Assembly: GCF_028689785.1 (NCBI RefSeq)
Contig: NZ_JAQVCN010000019.1
Coordinates: forward strand, 1 to 64,000
DNA from: Zoogloea sp.
GTDB lineage: Bacteria; Pseudomonadota; Gammaproteobacteria; Burkholderiales; Rhodocyclaceae
DNA: 64,000 nt
Reading direction: 5' to 3'
Shown: piece by piece, positions 1 to 6,707 of the stretch
How positions within the stretch are numbered: the first letter of the stretch is position 1
How the letters are laid out: each line of letters opens with the position of its first letter
Translations under genes and position numbers: made by a program
Notes under the pieces: generated by a model
Told to the model about the DNA's origin: nothing
The model's database searches: none
What the model saw: only the letters and a program-made list of their open reading frames with translations

Positions 1-127
1 CTTCAAGGGTGCGGGCGGTATCCAGAACGTGTGCCAGCATCGGCTTGGCAGCCAGCGGCTGCAAAACCTTGGGCAACACCGAACGCATGCGCTTACCTTG
101 GCCGGCGGCCAGTACGATCACTTCCAT
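1..127 (-). CDS. glmU: Bifunctional UDP-N-acetylglucosamine pyrophosphorylase / acetyltransferase GlmU, N-terminal fragment
   Basis: Only the first 42 codons are in the window, and the gene runs off the left edge. The translation opens with [16 protein letters not shown] followed by [13 protein letters not shown]. This is the nucleotide-binding signature (LAAGxGxRM) and the following PK-L element at the start of GlmU. GlmU makes UDP-GlcNAc for peptidoglycan and LPS in the cytoplasm. The start is the ATG at 127-125. It is divergent from pgi across about 210 bp. A related sugar nucleotidyltransferase is possible, but the GKRMRS..LPKVL form fits GlmU best. Confidence 0.8.
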   Translation of the reverse strand, partial: MEVIVLAAGQGKRMRSVLPKVLQPLAAKPMLAHVLDTARTLE

Positions 128-339
128 GGGAGGCCTTATGCTTGATTTATATGCGCGGCAGATTTTATCAGGCGGATGTTAATTTCTGCTGCGAAGCAGC
201 ACGCGCTTTGTGTAAAAGAGTGGTTAGAAGGAAGTACGTCACGCCCAGGTCCGGTGCTGAGCGGGGTCGCCCCTTTGGCTTATTGACTGTTGATAGAATC
301 GCGACCTGCACCTGTGCTGTTCCTGGATACCTGAATTCA

Positions 340-1989
340 ATGCCCAATATCAATACACCGGCCTGGAAGGCCTTGCTGGCCCATCGTGATCAGATCTCCG
401 GTCTGCATCTGCGCGACCTTTTTGCGGCCGACCCTGATCGTTTCAAACGCTTTTTGGTTGAGCTGGACGGGCTGTTGGTGGATTTCTCCAAGCAGCGGCT
501 GGATGAGGAGGCGCTGCGCCTGCTTATTGATCTGGCCGAGACGGCGCGGCTGGCGGAGTGGCGGGACAGGCTGTTTTCGGGCGACAAGATCAATTTCAGC
601 GAGAAGCGGGCGGTGCTGCACCCGGCCCTGCGGCATCTCAAGCTGGGGGCGTTTCCGTCGGCCGAGAATGACGTGATGCCCGAGGTGCGGGCGGTGCGCG
701 CGCAGATGCGGCAGTTTTCGGAGAAGGTGCGCGGCGGGTTGTGGCGGGGGTTTTCGGGTGAGGCGATCCGCGATGTGGTGAACGTCGGCATTGGCGGGTC
801 GGACCTGGGGCCCAAGACGGTGGTGCGCAGCCTATCGGCGTATCAGCATCCGGGGCTGCGGATGCATTTTGTGTCCAACATCGACAGCGCCCATCTGGCC
901 AAGCTGCTGGACTCCCTCGACCCGCGCAGCACGCTGTTTGTGGTGGCCAGCAAAACCTTCACCACCCAGGAGACCATGCTCAACGCCTACACGGCGCGGG
1001 AGTGGTTGTGCGCAGCGGCGGGCGAAGACTGGGCCCGGGCGCTGCCCCTGCATTTTGTGGCGGTGAGCTCGGCGGTGGATAAGGCGGCGGCCTTCGGCCT
1101 GCCCGAGGCCAATGTGTTCCGGATGTGGGACTGGGTGGGGGGGCGGTATTCGTTGTGGTCGGCGGTGGGGCTGTCGATTGCCCTGGCCATTGGCATGAAC
1201 GGCTTCGAGCGCCTGCTCTCGGGCGCCCAGACCATCGACAACCATTTTCGCGAGGCGCCGTTTGAGCGCAACCTGCCGGTGCTGATGGCGCTGGTGGGGG
1301 TGTGGAACACCAATTTTTTGGGGGCCTCCACCAGCGCTGTGCTGCCCTACAACGAGTCGCTGCGCTTTCTGCCTTCCTTCCTGCAGCAGTTGGAGATGGA
1401 GTCCAACGGCAAGACGGTGGGGCGCGACGGCCAGCCCTTGAGTTGCCAGGCCAACCCCATCGTGTGGGGCGAGATTGGCTCCAATGGCCAGCATGCTTTC
1501 TTCCAGCTGCTCCACCAGGGCGGTTGGCTGGTGCCCTGCGACTTCATCGCCAGCGCCCAGAGCGACTTTCCGCTGCCGGGCCATCAGGCGCCCCTGATGG
1601 CCAACTTTCTGGCGCAGAGCGCGGCCCTGGCCTTTGGCAAGACCGAAGCCGAAGCCCGCTCCGAACTCGAAGCCGCGGGTGTGCCCGCCGACCAGGTGGC
1701 ATCCCTGCTGCCCCACAAGGTCTTTGCCGGCAACCAGCCCTCCACCACCATCATTCTGCCCCGGCTGGACCCTTTCCACCTGGGCATGCTGATGGCGCTG
1801 TACGAGCACAAGGTGTTTGTGCAGGGCGTGGTGTGGGGTATCAACTCGTTCGACCAGTGGGGGGTGGAGCTGGGCAAGCAACTCGCCGGGCGCCTTCTGC
1901 CGGCCCTGCAGGGTGTGGGCGACACCGTTGGCCTCGATCAGTCCACCCGCGAGCTCATCGCCTGGTGCCGCGAACACGGCGATTTTTGA
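340..1989 (+). CDS. pgi: Glucose-6-phosphate isomerase
   Basis: Interconverts glucose-6-phosphate and fructose-6-phosphate in the cytoplasm. The 549-aa length matches classical bacterial PGI. Visible signatures are VGIGGSDLGP in the first SIS domain, SKTFTTQET, the family pattern WDWVGGRYSLWS, and the C-terminal pattern INSFDQWGVELGK with its conserved lysine. The frame stays open upstream to position 31. The ATG at 340 is chosen because family homology begins there (MPNINTPAWKALLAH) and the upstream residues look like translated intergenic DNA. It is divergent from glmU and followed by a short palindrome and a metallo-beta-lactamase gene. Confidence 0.95.
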   Translation: MPNINTPAWKALLAHRDQISGLHLRDLFAADPDRFKRFLVELDGLLVDFSKQRLDEEALRLLIDLAETARLAEWRDRLFSGDKINFSEKRAVLHPALRHLKLGAFPSAENDVMPEVRAVRAQMRQFSEKVRGGLWRGFSGEAIRDVVNVGIGGSDLGPKTVVRSLSAYQHPGLRMHFVSNIDSAHLAKLLDSLDPRSTLFVVASKTFTTQETMLNAYTAREWLCAAAGEDWARALPLHFVAVSSAVDKAAAFGLPEANVFRMWDWVGGRYSLWSAVGLSIALAIGMNGFERLLSGAQTIDNHFREAPFERNLPVLMALVGVWNTNFLGASTSAVLPYNESLRFLPSFLQQLEMESNGKTVGRDGQPLSCQANPIVWGEIGSNGQHAFFQLLHQGGWLVPCDFIASAQSDFPLPGHQAPLMANFLAQSAALAFGKTEAEARSELEAAGVPADQVASLLPHKVFAGNQPSTTIILPRLDPFHLGMLMALYEHKVFVQGVVWGINSFDQWGVELGKQLAGRLLPALQGVGDTVGLDQSTRELIAWCREHGDF

Positions 1990-2002
1990 GGCACGCCCCC
2001 AA

Positions 2003-2020
2003 GGTCGAATTCATTCGACC
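2003..2020. repeat. Solo copy of the GGTCGAAT palindrome
   Basis: An 18-bp palindrome with perfect 8-base arms GGTCGAAT and ATTCGACC around a TC centre. It lies 14 bp after the pgi stop codon. It matches the terminal hairpins of the roughly 90-bp composite elements found elsewhere in the window (for example 3495-3586 and 34549-34637). A transcription-stop or mRNA-stabilising role is possible but there is no T-run. Confidence 0.7.
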
Positions 2021-2052
2021 AGCAATGCCATTGGCAACTACAATCCCCCGCC

Positions 2053-3462
2053 ATGAATGCAAACATCATCCATCATGGCGCGTTTCAGGGGGTGACGGGG
2101 TCGTGTCACCAGTTGTTCATTGATGAACTCAATAGCCTGCTGATCGACTGTGGCCTGTTTCAGGGGGCCGAGACGGCGCCGGACGGGGTGTCGGGGGCGG
2201 ACAGGCTGGAGATTCCGTTTCCGGTGGAGCGGGTGCAGGCGCTGGTGGCCACCCATGTGCACATCGACCACGTGGGGCGCATCCCCTGGTTGCTGGCGGC
2301 GGGCTTCAAGGGGCCGATCCTGTGCAGCGAACCCTCCGCCAGGCTGCTGCCGGTGGTGCTGGCCGATGCCTTTGCGGTGGGGGTGACGCGGGACACGCGG
2401 CTGCTGGAGCGCTACCTCAAGATGGTTGAGGCACGTATCCGGCCGATTCCGTGGCGCACCTGGTATCCGGTGTTCTCGGGGCCCAAGGGGAGTTGCCGCA
2501 TCCGCCTGCAGCGTGCGGGGCACATCCTGGGCTCGGCCTATGTGGAGTGCGAGTTGACCCGGCCGGGCGGCGAGCGCCTGCGGGTGCTGTTCTCCGGCGA
2601 CCTGGGCGCCCCCTACGCGCCCTTGCTGGCGGCGCCCAGGCCACCCTGGACGGCTGATGTGGTGGTGCTGGAAAGCACTTACGGCGATCAGGTGCACGAA
2701 AAGCGCAGCGCCCGGCGCGCCCGCCTGCAGGCGGTGGTCGAGAAGGCCCTGGGCAACGGCGGCACGGTGATCATCCCGGCCTTCAGCATCGGCCGCACGC
2801 AAGAGCTGTTGTATGAGTTTGAGGACATCCTGTATCGCCAGCGCCAGAAGCCGGGGCGTTTTGCCGAACGCTGGGCCAAGCTGCCGATCTACCTGGATTC
2901 GCCCCTCGCCGGGCGCTTCACCCGCATCTACCGGGAGCTGCAGCCCTACTGGGACGCCGAGGCCCAGGCCCGGGTGAGGGCGGGGCGCAAGCCGCTGGAG
3001 TTCGAGCAACTGGTGGCCATTGATGAGCACGCCGACCACGAGGCCAACGTGCGTCGTCTGGCCCGCAATGGCGAGCCGGCCATCGTGATCGCCGCCAGCG
3101 GCATGTGCGCCGGTGGCCGGGTGATGAACTATCTCAAGGCCATGCTCCATGATCCGCGCCACGATGTGCTGTTCGTCGGCTACCAGGCCCGTGGCACCCC
3201 CGGCAGCGCCATCCAGACCTTCGGCCCGCGGGGCGGCTATGTGGATATCGACGGCGAACGCATCGAGATCCGCGCCGGCATCCACAGCCTGCCCGGCTAC
3301 TCCGCCCACGCCGACCAGAACGACCTCGTCCGATTCGTCACCCGCATGCGCCATCTCCCCACCGAAGTCCGCCTCATCCACGGCGACCCCGAAGCCCGCC
3401 ACGCCCTGGCAAGCCGGCTGCAGGATGCGACAGGGGGCAGGGTGAAGGTGATGAATGGGTGA
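2053..3462 (+). CDS. MBL-fold beta-CASP RNA-processing exo/endonuclease-like protein
   Basis: A 469-aa protein of the metallo-beta-lactamase/beta-CASP group (CPSF-73/YSH1-like bacterial proteins). The zinc-binding signature is THVHIDHVGR near residue 72. Later motifs are LFSGDLGAPYAP, VVVLESTYGD, the beta-CASP segment IPAFSIGRTQELLYEFEDIL, SGMCAGGRVMNYL and the C-terminal GYSAHADQNDLVRF. Family members cleave RNA, and the substrate here cannot be read from sequence. The ATG at 2053 gives a normal N-terminus. It stands alone between palindromes at 2003 and 3495, so it is probably monocistronic. Confidence 0.85.
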   Translation: MNANIIHHGAFQGVTGSCHQLFIDELNSLLIDCGLFQGAETAPDGVSGADRLEIPFPVERVQALVATHVHIDHVGRIPWLLAAGFKGPILCSEPSARLLPVVLADAFAVGVTRDTRLLERYLKMVEARIRPIPWRTWYPVFSGPKGSCRIRLQRAGHILGSAYVECELTRPGGERLRVLFSGDLGAPYAPLLAAPRPPWTADVVVLESTYGDQVHEKRSARRARLQAVVEKALGNGGTVIIPAFSIGRTQELLYEFEDILYRQRQKPGRFAERWAKLPIYLDSPLAGRFTRIYRELQPYWDAEAQARVRAGRKPLEFEQLVAIDEHADHEANVRRLARNGEPAIVIAASGMCAGGRVMNYLKAMLHDPRHDVLFVGYQARGTPGSAIQTFGPRGGYVDIDGERIEIRAGIHSLPGYSAHADQNDLVRFVTRMRHLPTEVRLIHGDPEARHALASRLQDATGGRVKVMNG

Positions 3463-3494
3463 ATCATTGCGCAGCCTCTCCCCATGCAATTCTT

Positions 3495-3586
3495 CCCCGT
3501 GGGGTCGAATTTATTCGACCTCGACACGCCAAACCATCGACATGCCGGTGATCACAAGTCCGAGGTCGAATAAATTCGACCCCACG
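3495..3586 (-). repeat. Composite palindromic element, copy A (about 90 bp)
   Basis: Both ends carry the hairpin GGTCGAATTTATTCGACC or its inverse, flanked outward by GTGGG/CCCAC. The ends are therefore inverted repeats of each other and each is also a palindrome. The asymmetric interior, read on the minus strand, contains GGACTTGTGATCACCGGCAT then GTCGATGGTTTGGCGTGTCG. The same interior occurs on the plus strand at 34549-34637 with only a few changes. The element lies between the beta-CASP gene and the phasin terminator. No transposase is visible in the window. Confidence 0.85.
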
Positions 3587-3603
3587 AAGCTTGCACCCCA
3601 CGC

Positions 3604-3641
3604 AAAAAACCCCGCCATGCTTGCGCAAGGCGGGGTTTTTT
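3604..3641. terminator. Bidirectional intrinsic terminator between the MBL gene and phasin
   Basis: The stem AAAAAACCCCGCC / GGCGGGGTTTTTT encloses a 12-nt loop. It has T-runs in both directions, so it can stop the phasin transcript on the minus strand as well as the beta-CASP transcript on the plus strand. It sits about 54 bp past the phasin stop codon. Confidence 0.85.
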
Positions 3642-3694
3642 ACCGGCCAGTCGGGCGACGCCGGGGCGTCACCTTTCCGTGAGGGTTTGCCTGA

Positions 3695-4258
3695 TTAGGC
3701 AACCTTCTTGGAGGACTTGGCGGGAGCGGTGGTGCTGACGGCCTTGACGGTGGCGCTGGTGGCAGCGGCAACGTTGGCTTCGGCGATTTCGGCGACTTGC
3801 TTGGCAGCCTTGGTCACGCTGTCGTAGGCGGAGTTGGCGGCGGCGATGGCGGACTTGACAGCGGCCACGGCAACGTCGGAACCGGCGGGAGCGGACTTGG
3901 CAGCCTTGTCCAGAGCGGCGGCGAAGGACTTGTTGGCTTCGGCCACTTGGGCTTCAACCAGCTTGCTCACTTCTTCTTGGGTCTGGGAGGCGATTTCGTA
4001 GATGCTGCGGGAGTAGGCAACAGCCTTCTCGACCAGGGGCTGAGCCAGGGAGGTTTGCAGAGCCAGCAGCTCTTGCACGTCCTTGGCGCCCAGCAGGGCC
4101 TTGGTGGAGGCAACGCTGTCTTCCAGAACGGCGCGAGCGGTGTTCAGGTTCAGGGCGGCGATGCGCTCGGCGCTGGCGAAGGCGGTGTTGGCCAGGGTCA
4201 GCAGGGTTTCAACGTTGGCCTTGTTGGCAGCGACGATTTGCTCGGGGGTGGTGGTCAT
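3695..4258 (-). CDS. phaP: Phasin (PhaP family granule-associated protein)
   Basis: A 187-aa alanine- and lysine-rich, almost wholly helical protein with no membrane segment. It opens with MTTTPEQIVAANKANVETLL and contains ALNLNTARAVLEDS and the LLALQTSLAQP region, all typical of the Phasin_2 family. The C-terminus is low complexity, ending in KSSKKVA. Phasins coat polyhydroxyalkanoate granules and control their size. The start is supported by the strong Shine-Dalgarno AAGGAG 7 nt upstream. A near-consensus sigma70 promoter lies about 80 bp upstream, which suits high expression. An isolated transcription unit is likely, with promoter and terminator both visible. Confidence 0.92.
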   Translation of the reverse strand: MTTTPEQIVAANKANVETLLTLANTAFASAERIAALNLNTARAVLEDSVASTKALLGAKDVQELLALQTSLAQPLVEKAVAYSRSIYEIASQTQEEVSKLVEAQVAEANKSFAAALDKAAKSAPAGSDVAVAAVKSAIAAANSAYDSVTKAAKQVAEIAEANVAAATSATVKAVSTTAPAKSSKKVA

Positions 4259-4338
4259 GACAATCTCCTTGAGTGAATGGACAAATTACTGTCTGGGTTT
4301 TGCAATGCCCCTGATTGGTGCGCTGCAACATGTAGTCC

Positions 4339-4366
4339 ATTATATGCACACAAAGAGTGCTGTCAA
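4339..4366 (-). promoter_or_regulatory. Strong sigma70 promoter for phaP
   Basis: On the minus strand there is a perfect -35 TTGACA (4366-4361), a 16-bp spacer and a perfect -10 TATAAT (4344-4339). It lies about 80 bp upstream of the phasin start codon. The spacer contains TGTGTGCA, a TGC-containing sequence that could bind a PhaR-type repressor. That last point is inference only. Confidence 0.85.
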
Positions 4367-4383
4367 TAGTTTTTTGCTGCGCC

Positions 4384-4438
4384 GCACAAAAAACCTTTCG
4401 TTTTGTAACCTCGTTGAAAACTAAAGGTTTTTTTGTGC
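4384..4438. repeat. AT-rich inverted repeat between lptA and the phaP promoter
   Basis: The arms GCACAAAAAACCTTT (4384-4398) and AAAGGTTTTTTTGTGC (4423-4438) face each other across a 24-bp loop. The segment is far more AT-rich than its surroundings. Read on the minus strand it lies after lptA and could serve as a weak bidirectional terminator. It could also be an operator area upstream of phaP. Confidence 0.55.
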
Positions 4439-4504
4439 ATTGGGCGGCGAGTGGGGCATCTGGCGGAGATCAAGGCCTGGCGCGGTTCTCCGGCCGACAG
4501 GGGG

Positions 4505-5050
4505 TCAGTTGGCGCCGTCGCCGTCCTTTTTCTTGGGCTGGATGGTGACCTGGACGCGGCCTTGCTGGCTGGGTACGGTGGTGGCGTTGGGGCCGTTGGT
4601 GACCACGTAGGTTTCGGTCAGGCCGTTGAATTGAATGTACTGGCCGCGTACTTCGTCGGTGCCGCTGCGCACCTTGGCGCGCTGGAAGAACTGGGAGAGC
4701 TCGCTTTTGGCGTCATGCTCGATGCGCTCGCCTTCGCCTTCGACCCATTCGTTCCTGCCTTCTCGCTTCTGGCGGAAGTGGGCCAGCCCGCCCTCTCCAC
4801 CGGTGGCCACGCCGCGCTGGTAGCCTTCCACGTCCTGGCTGACGACGAGCTTGTCACTGCGGATGGTAAGGGTGCCCTGGGTGAGGACGACCTTGCCTTC
4901 GAAGATGTGGATCTTGTTTTTGTCGTCTACGGTGACGCGGTCGGCGGCAATGTTGACCGGCTTGCTGCGGTCGGCTCTTTCGGCGTGGGCGACGGGGACG
5001 GCCAGGGCCAGGAGGGCGAGGAGGGTGAACTGCCGGAGTGCGGTTTTCAT
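4505..5050 (-). CDS. lptA: Lipopolysaccharide transport periplasmic protein LptA
   Basis: A 181-aa periplasmic protein of the OstA/LptA family, which forms the bridge carrying LPS from LptC to LptD. The signal peptide MKTALRQFTLLALLALAVPV ends with an AHA cleavage site. The mature part has the family pattern KPVNIAADRVTVDDKNKIHI, then FEGKVVLTQGTLTIRSDKLV, and GQYIQFNGLTETY. The C-terminus is charged (PKKKDGDGAN). It overlaps lptC by 4 bp, so translation is coupled. The usual downstream partner lptB is not found here. The next gene on this strand is phaP. Confidence 0.9.
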   Translation of the reverse strand: MKTALRQFTLLALLALAVPVAHAERADRSKPVNIAADRVTVDDKNKIHIFEGKVVLTQGTLTIRSDKLVVSQDVEGYQRGVATGGEGGLAHFRQKREGRNEWVEGEGERIEHDAKSELSQFFQRAKVRSGTDEVRGQYIQFNGLTETYVVTNGPNATTVPSQQGRVQVTIQPKKKDGDGAN

Positions 5051-5631
5051 GGTTTCGGCGTCGGGGTATTTCGGTAGAGGGTGCCGCGCACCTGGCCCTG
5101 CAGGCGGATGTTGCCGACGATGTTGTCGCTTTCCATGCGCTCGGCGGTGACCACCGTCTTGCCCTGGGTGAGGGTGACGGGGGTGTCGCTGCGCATTTTT
5201 TCGTCGTCCGGCCAGACGGTCATGCGTTCGGTGCGGAGGGTGGATTCGGGCTTGCCCGGTTGGGCGGCGCGGCGCAGGTAGACGTTGTCGTTGAGCACGA
5301 CGGTCTCGCCGTCCTTGCTCACGGTGGCAAAGTCGGACTCCATGCGCACGGGCTCGGGCCGGTTGAGGTAGTCGAGGCGCGGGCGGGTGAGTTCGGTGCT
5401 TTCGTCGTCGCCGAAGTGCACCATGCGGTCGGCCACCAGAATGTATTGGGTCTTGCCTGTGAGGTCGAAGCGACGCAGGGTGAGCTTGTCGGCAGTGAAG
5501 TCGGGCTCGTGCTGCGATTTGTCCGTTTTGATGGTTTCTTCCTGCTGGGTCACCCGGTCGAGCCATACGCTGACCCCGGCCAGCAGGAGCAGCACGATGA
5601 TGGGGAAGAGGCTGTGGCCGCGACTGTTCAT
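5047..5631 (-). CDS. lptC: LPS export ABC transporter periplasmic protein LptC
   Basis: A 194-aa bitopic inner-membrane protein. One N-terminal transmembrane helix (about residues 8-24, LFPIIVLLLLAGVSVWL) is followed by a periplasmic beta-jellyroll of the YrbK/LptC type (PDFTADKLTLRRFDLTGK, DNIVGNIRLQGQVRGTLY). It docks on LptB2FG and hands LPS to LptA. It lies 9 bp downstream of kdsD and overlaps lptA by 4 bp. The phosphatase gene kdsC, which commonly lies between kdsD and lptC in proteobacteria, is absent from this position. Confidence 0.88.
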   Translation of the reverse strand: MNSRGHSLFPIIVLLLLAGVSVWLDRVTQQEETIKTDKSQHEPDFTADKLTLRRFDLTGKTQYILVADRMVHFGDDESTELTRPRLDYLNRPEPVRMESDFATVSKDGETVVLNDNVYLRRAAQPGKPESTLRTERMTVWPDDEKMRSDTPVTLTQGKTVVTAERMESDNIVGNIRLQGQVRGTLYRNTPTPKP

Positions 5632-5640
5632 GGGGCTCCG

Positions 5641-6633
5641 TCAGATGACTTTGGCGAGCATCAGGTCGTGGTGGTTGAGGGCGCCGACCAGGCGGCCCTC
5701 GGCGTCGGCCACCAGCAACTGGCTGATGCGCAGGCGCTCCATCATTTCGGCGGCTTCGACGGCCAGGGCGCCGGCCTGGATGGTGCGCGGGCCGCGCTTC
5801 ATTACGTCGGCCACCCGGGCGGTGGAGAAGTTGCAGCCGCTGGCGAGGGAGCGGCGCAGGTCGCCGTCGGTGTAGATGCCGATGATGCGCTCGTCGCTGC
5901 CGACGATGGCGGTCATGCCCATGCCGGCGCGGGTCATCTCCATGAGGGCGTCGCCGAGCAGGGCGTCCTCGCCGACCCGGGGGATGGCGGCGCCGCTGCG
6001 CATCACGTCGGCCACATGGGTGAGCAGACGCCGGCCGAGGGCGCCGCCGGGGTGGGAGCGGGCGAAGTCGTCGGGGCCGAAGCCGCGGGCGTCGAGCAGG
6101 GCCACGGCGAGGGCGTCGGTGAGGGCGAGGGCTGCGGTGGTGCTGGCGGTGGGGGCGAGGTTGAGGGGGCAGGCCTCTTCGCGCACGGCGCCGTTGAGGT
6201 GTACGTCGGCCTCGCGGGCCAGGGGCGAGTCGGGGTTGCCGGTGAGGGCGATGAGCCGGGCGCCCTGGCGCTTGACCAGGGGCACGATCTTGAGGAGTTC
6301 TTCGCTGCTGCCGGAGTAGGAGATGGCCACCAGCACGTCGTTGGCGGTGATCATGCCCAGATCACCGTGGGCGGCTTCGGCGGCGTGCACGAAGTAGGCC
6401 GGGGTGCCGGTGCTGGCCAGGGTGGCGGCAAACTTGCGCCCGATGTGCCCGGTCTTGCCGATGCCGGAGACGATGACCCGGCCCCGTGAGGCAAGGATCA
6501 GGTCCACGGCCCGGGTGAAGGTTTCGTCGAGCTGGCTGGCGAGCGTCTGCACGGCTTCGGCTTCGATCGCCAGGACGCGGCGGGCGAGGGCGATAACGCG
6601 GGCATGGGCAGCGGCAATCGGGGCTGAGCTCAT
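5641..6633 (-). CDS. kdsD: D-arabinose 5-phosphate isomerase (KpsF/GutQ family)
   Basis: Converts ribulose-5-phosphate to arabinose-5-phosphate, the first step towards KDO for LPS. The 330-aa protein has an N-terminal SIS domain (GRVIVSGIGKTGHIGRKFAA, SYSGSSEELL, SHPGGALGRRLL). Two CBS domains follow (HVADVMRSG... and RVADVMKRG...), ending NHHDLMLAKVI, the normal family layout and length. The ATG at 6633 is preferred over a TTG two codons upstream. It heads the kdsD-lptC-lptA unit and is divergent from the antiporter gene across 74 bp. Confidence 0.92.
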   Translation of the reverse strand: MSSAPIAAAHARVIALARRVLAIEAEAVQTLASQLDETFTRAVDLILASRGRVIVSGIGKTGHIGRKFAATLASTGTPAYFVHAAEAAHGDLGMITANDVLVAISYSGSSEELLKIVPLVKRQGARLIALTGNPDSPLAREADVHLNGAVREEACPLNLAPTASTTAALALTDALAVALLDARGFGPDDFARSHPGGALGRRLLTHVADVMRSGAAIPRVGEDALLGDALMEMTRAGMGMTAIVGSDERIIGIYTDGDLRRSLASGCNFSTARVADVMKRGPRTIQAGALAVEAAEMMERLRISQLLVADAEGRLVGALNHHDLMLAKVI

Positions 6634-6707
6634 GGGCAACGTGGGTATAATCGGGCACCGGAGTATATCAGAACGACTATTCGGCCCGTCCGGCGGGCCT
6701 GCTTCCC

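Noticed and set aside
31-339. 103-codon N-terminal extension of pgi
   Set aside because: Residues do not match the family, and the segment covers the glmU/pgi divergent promoter area.
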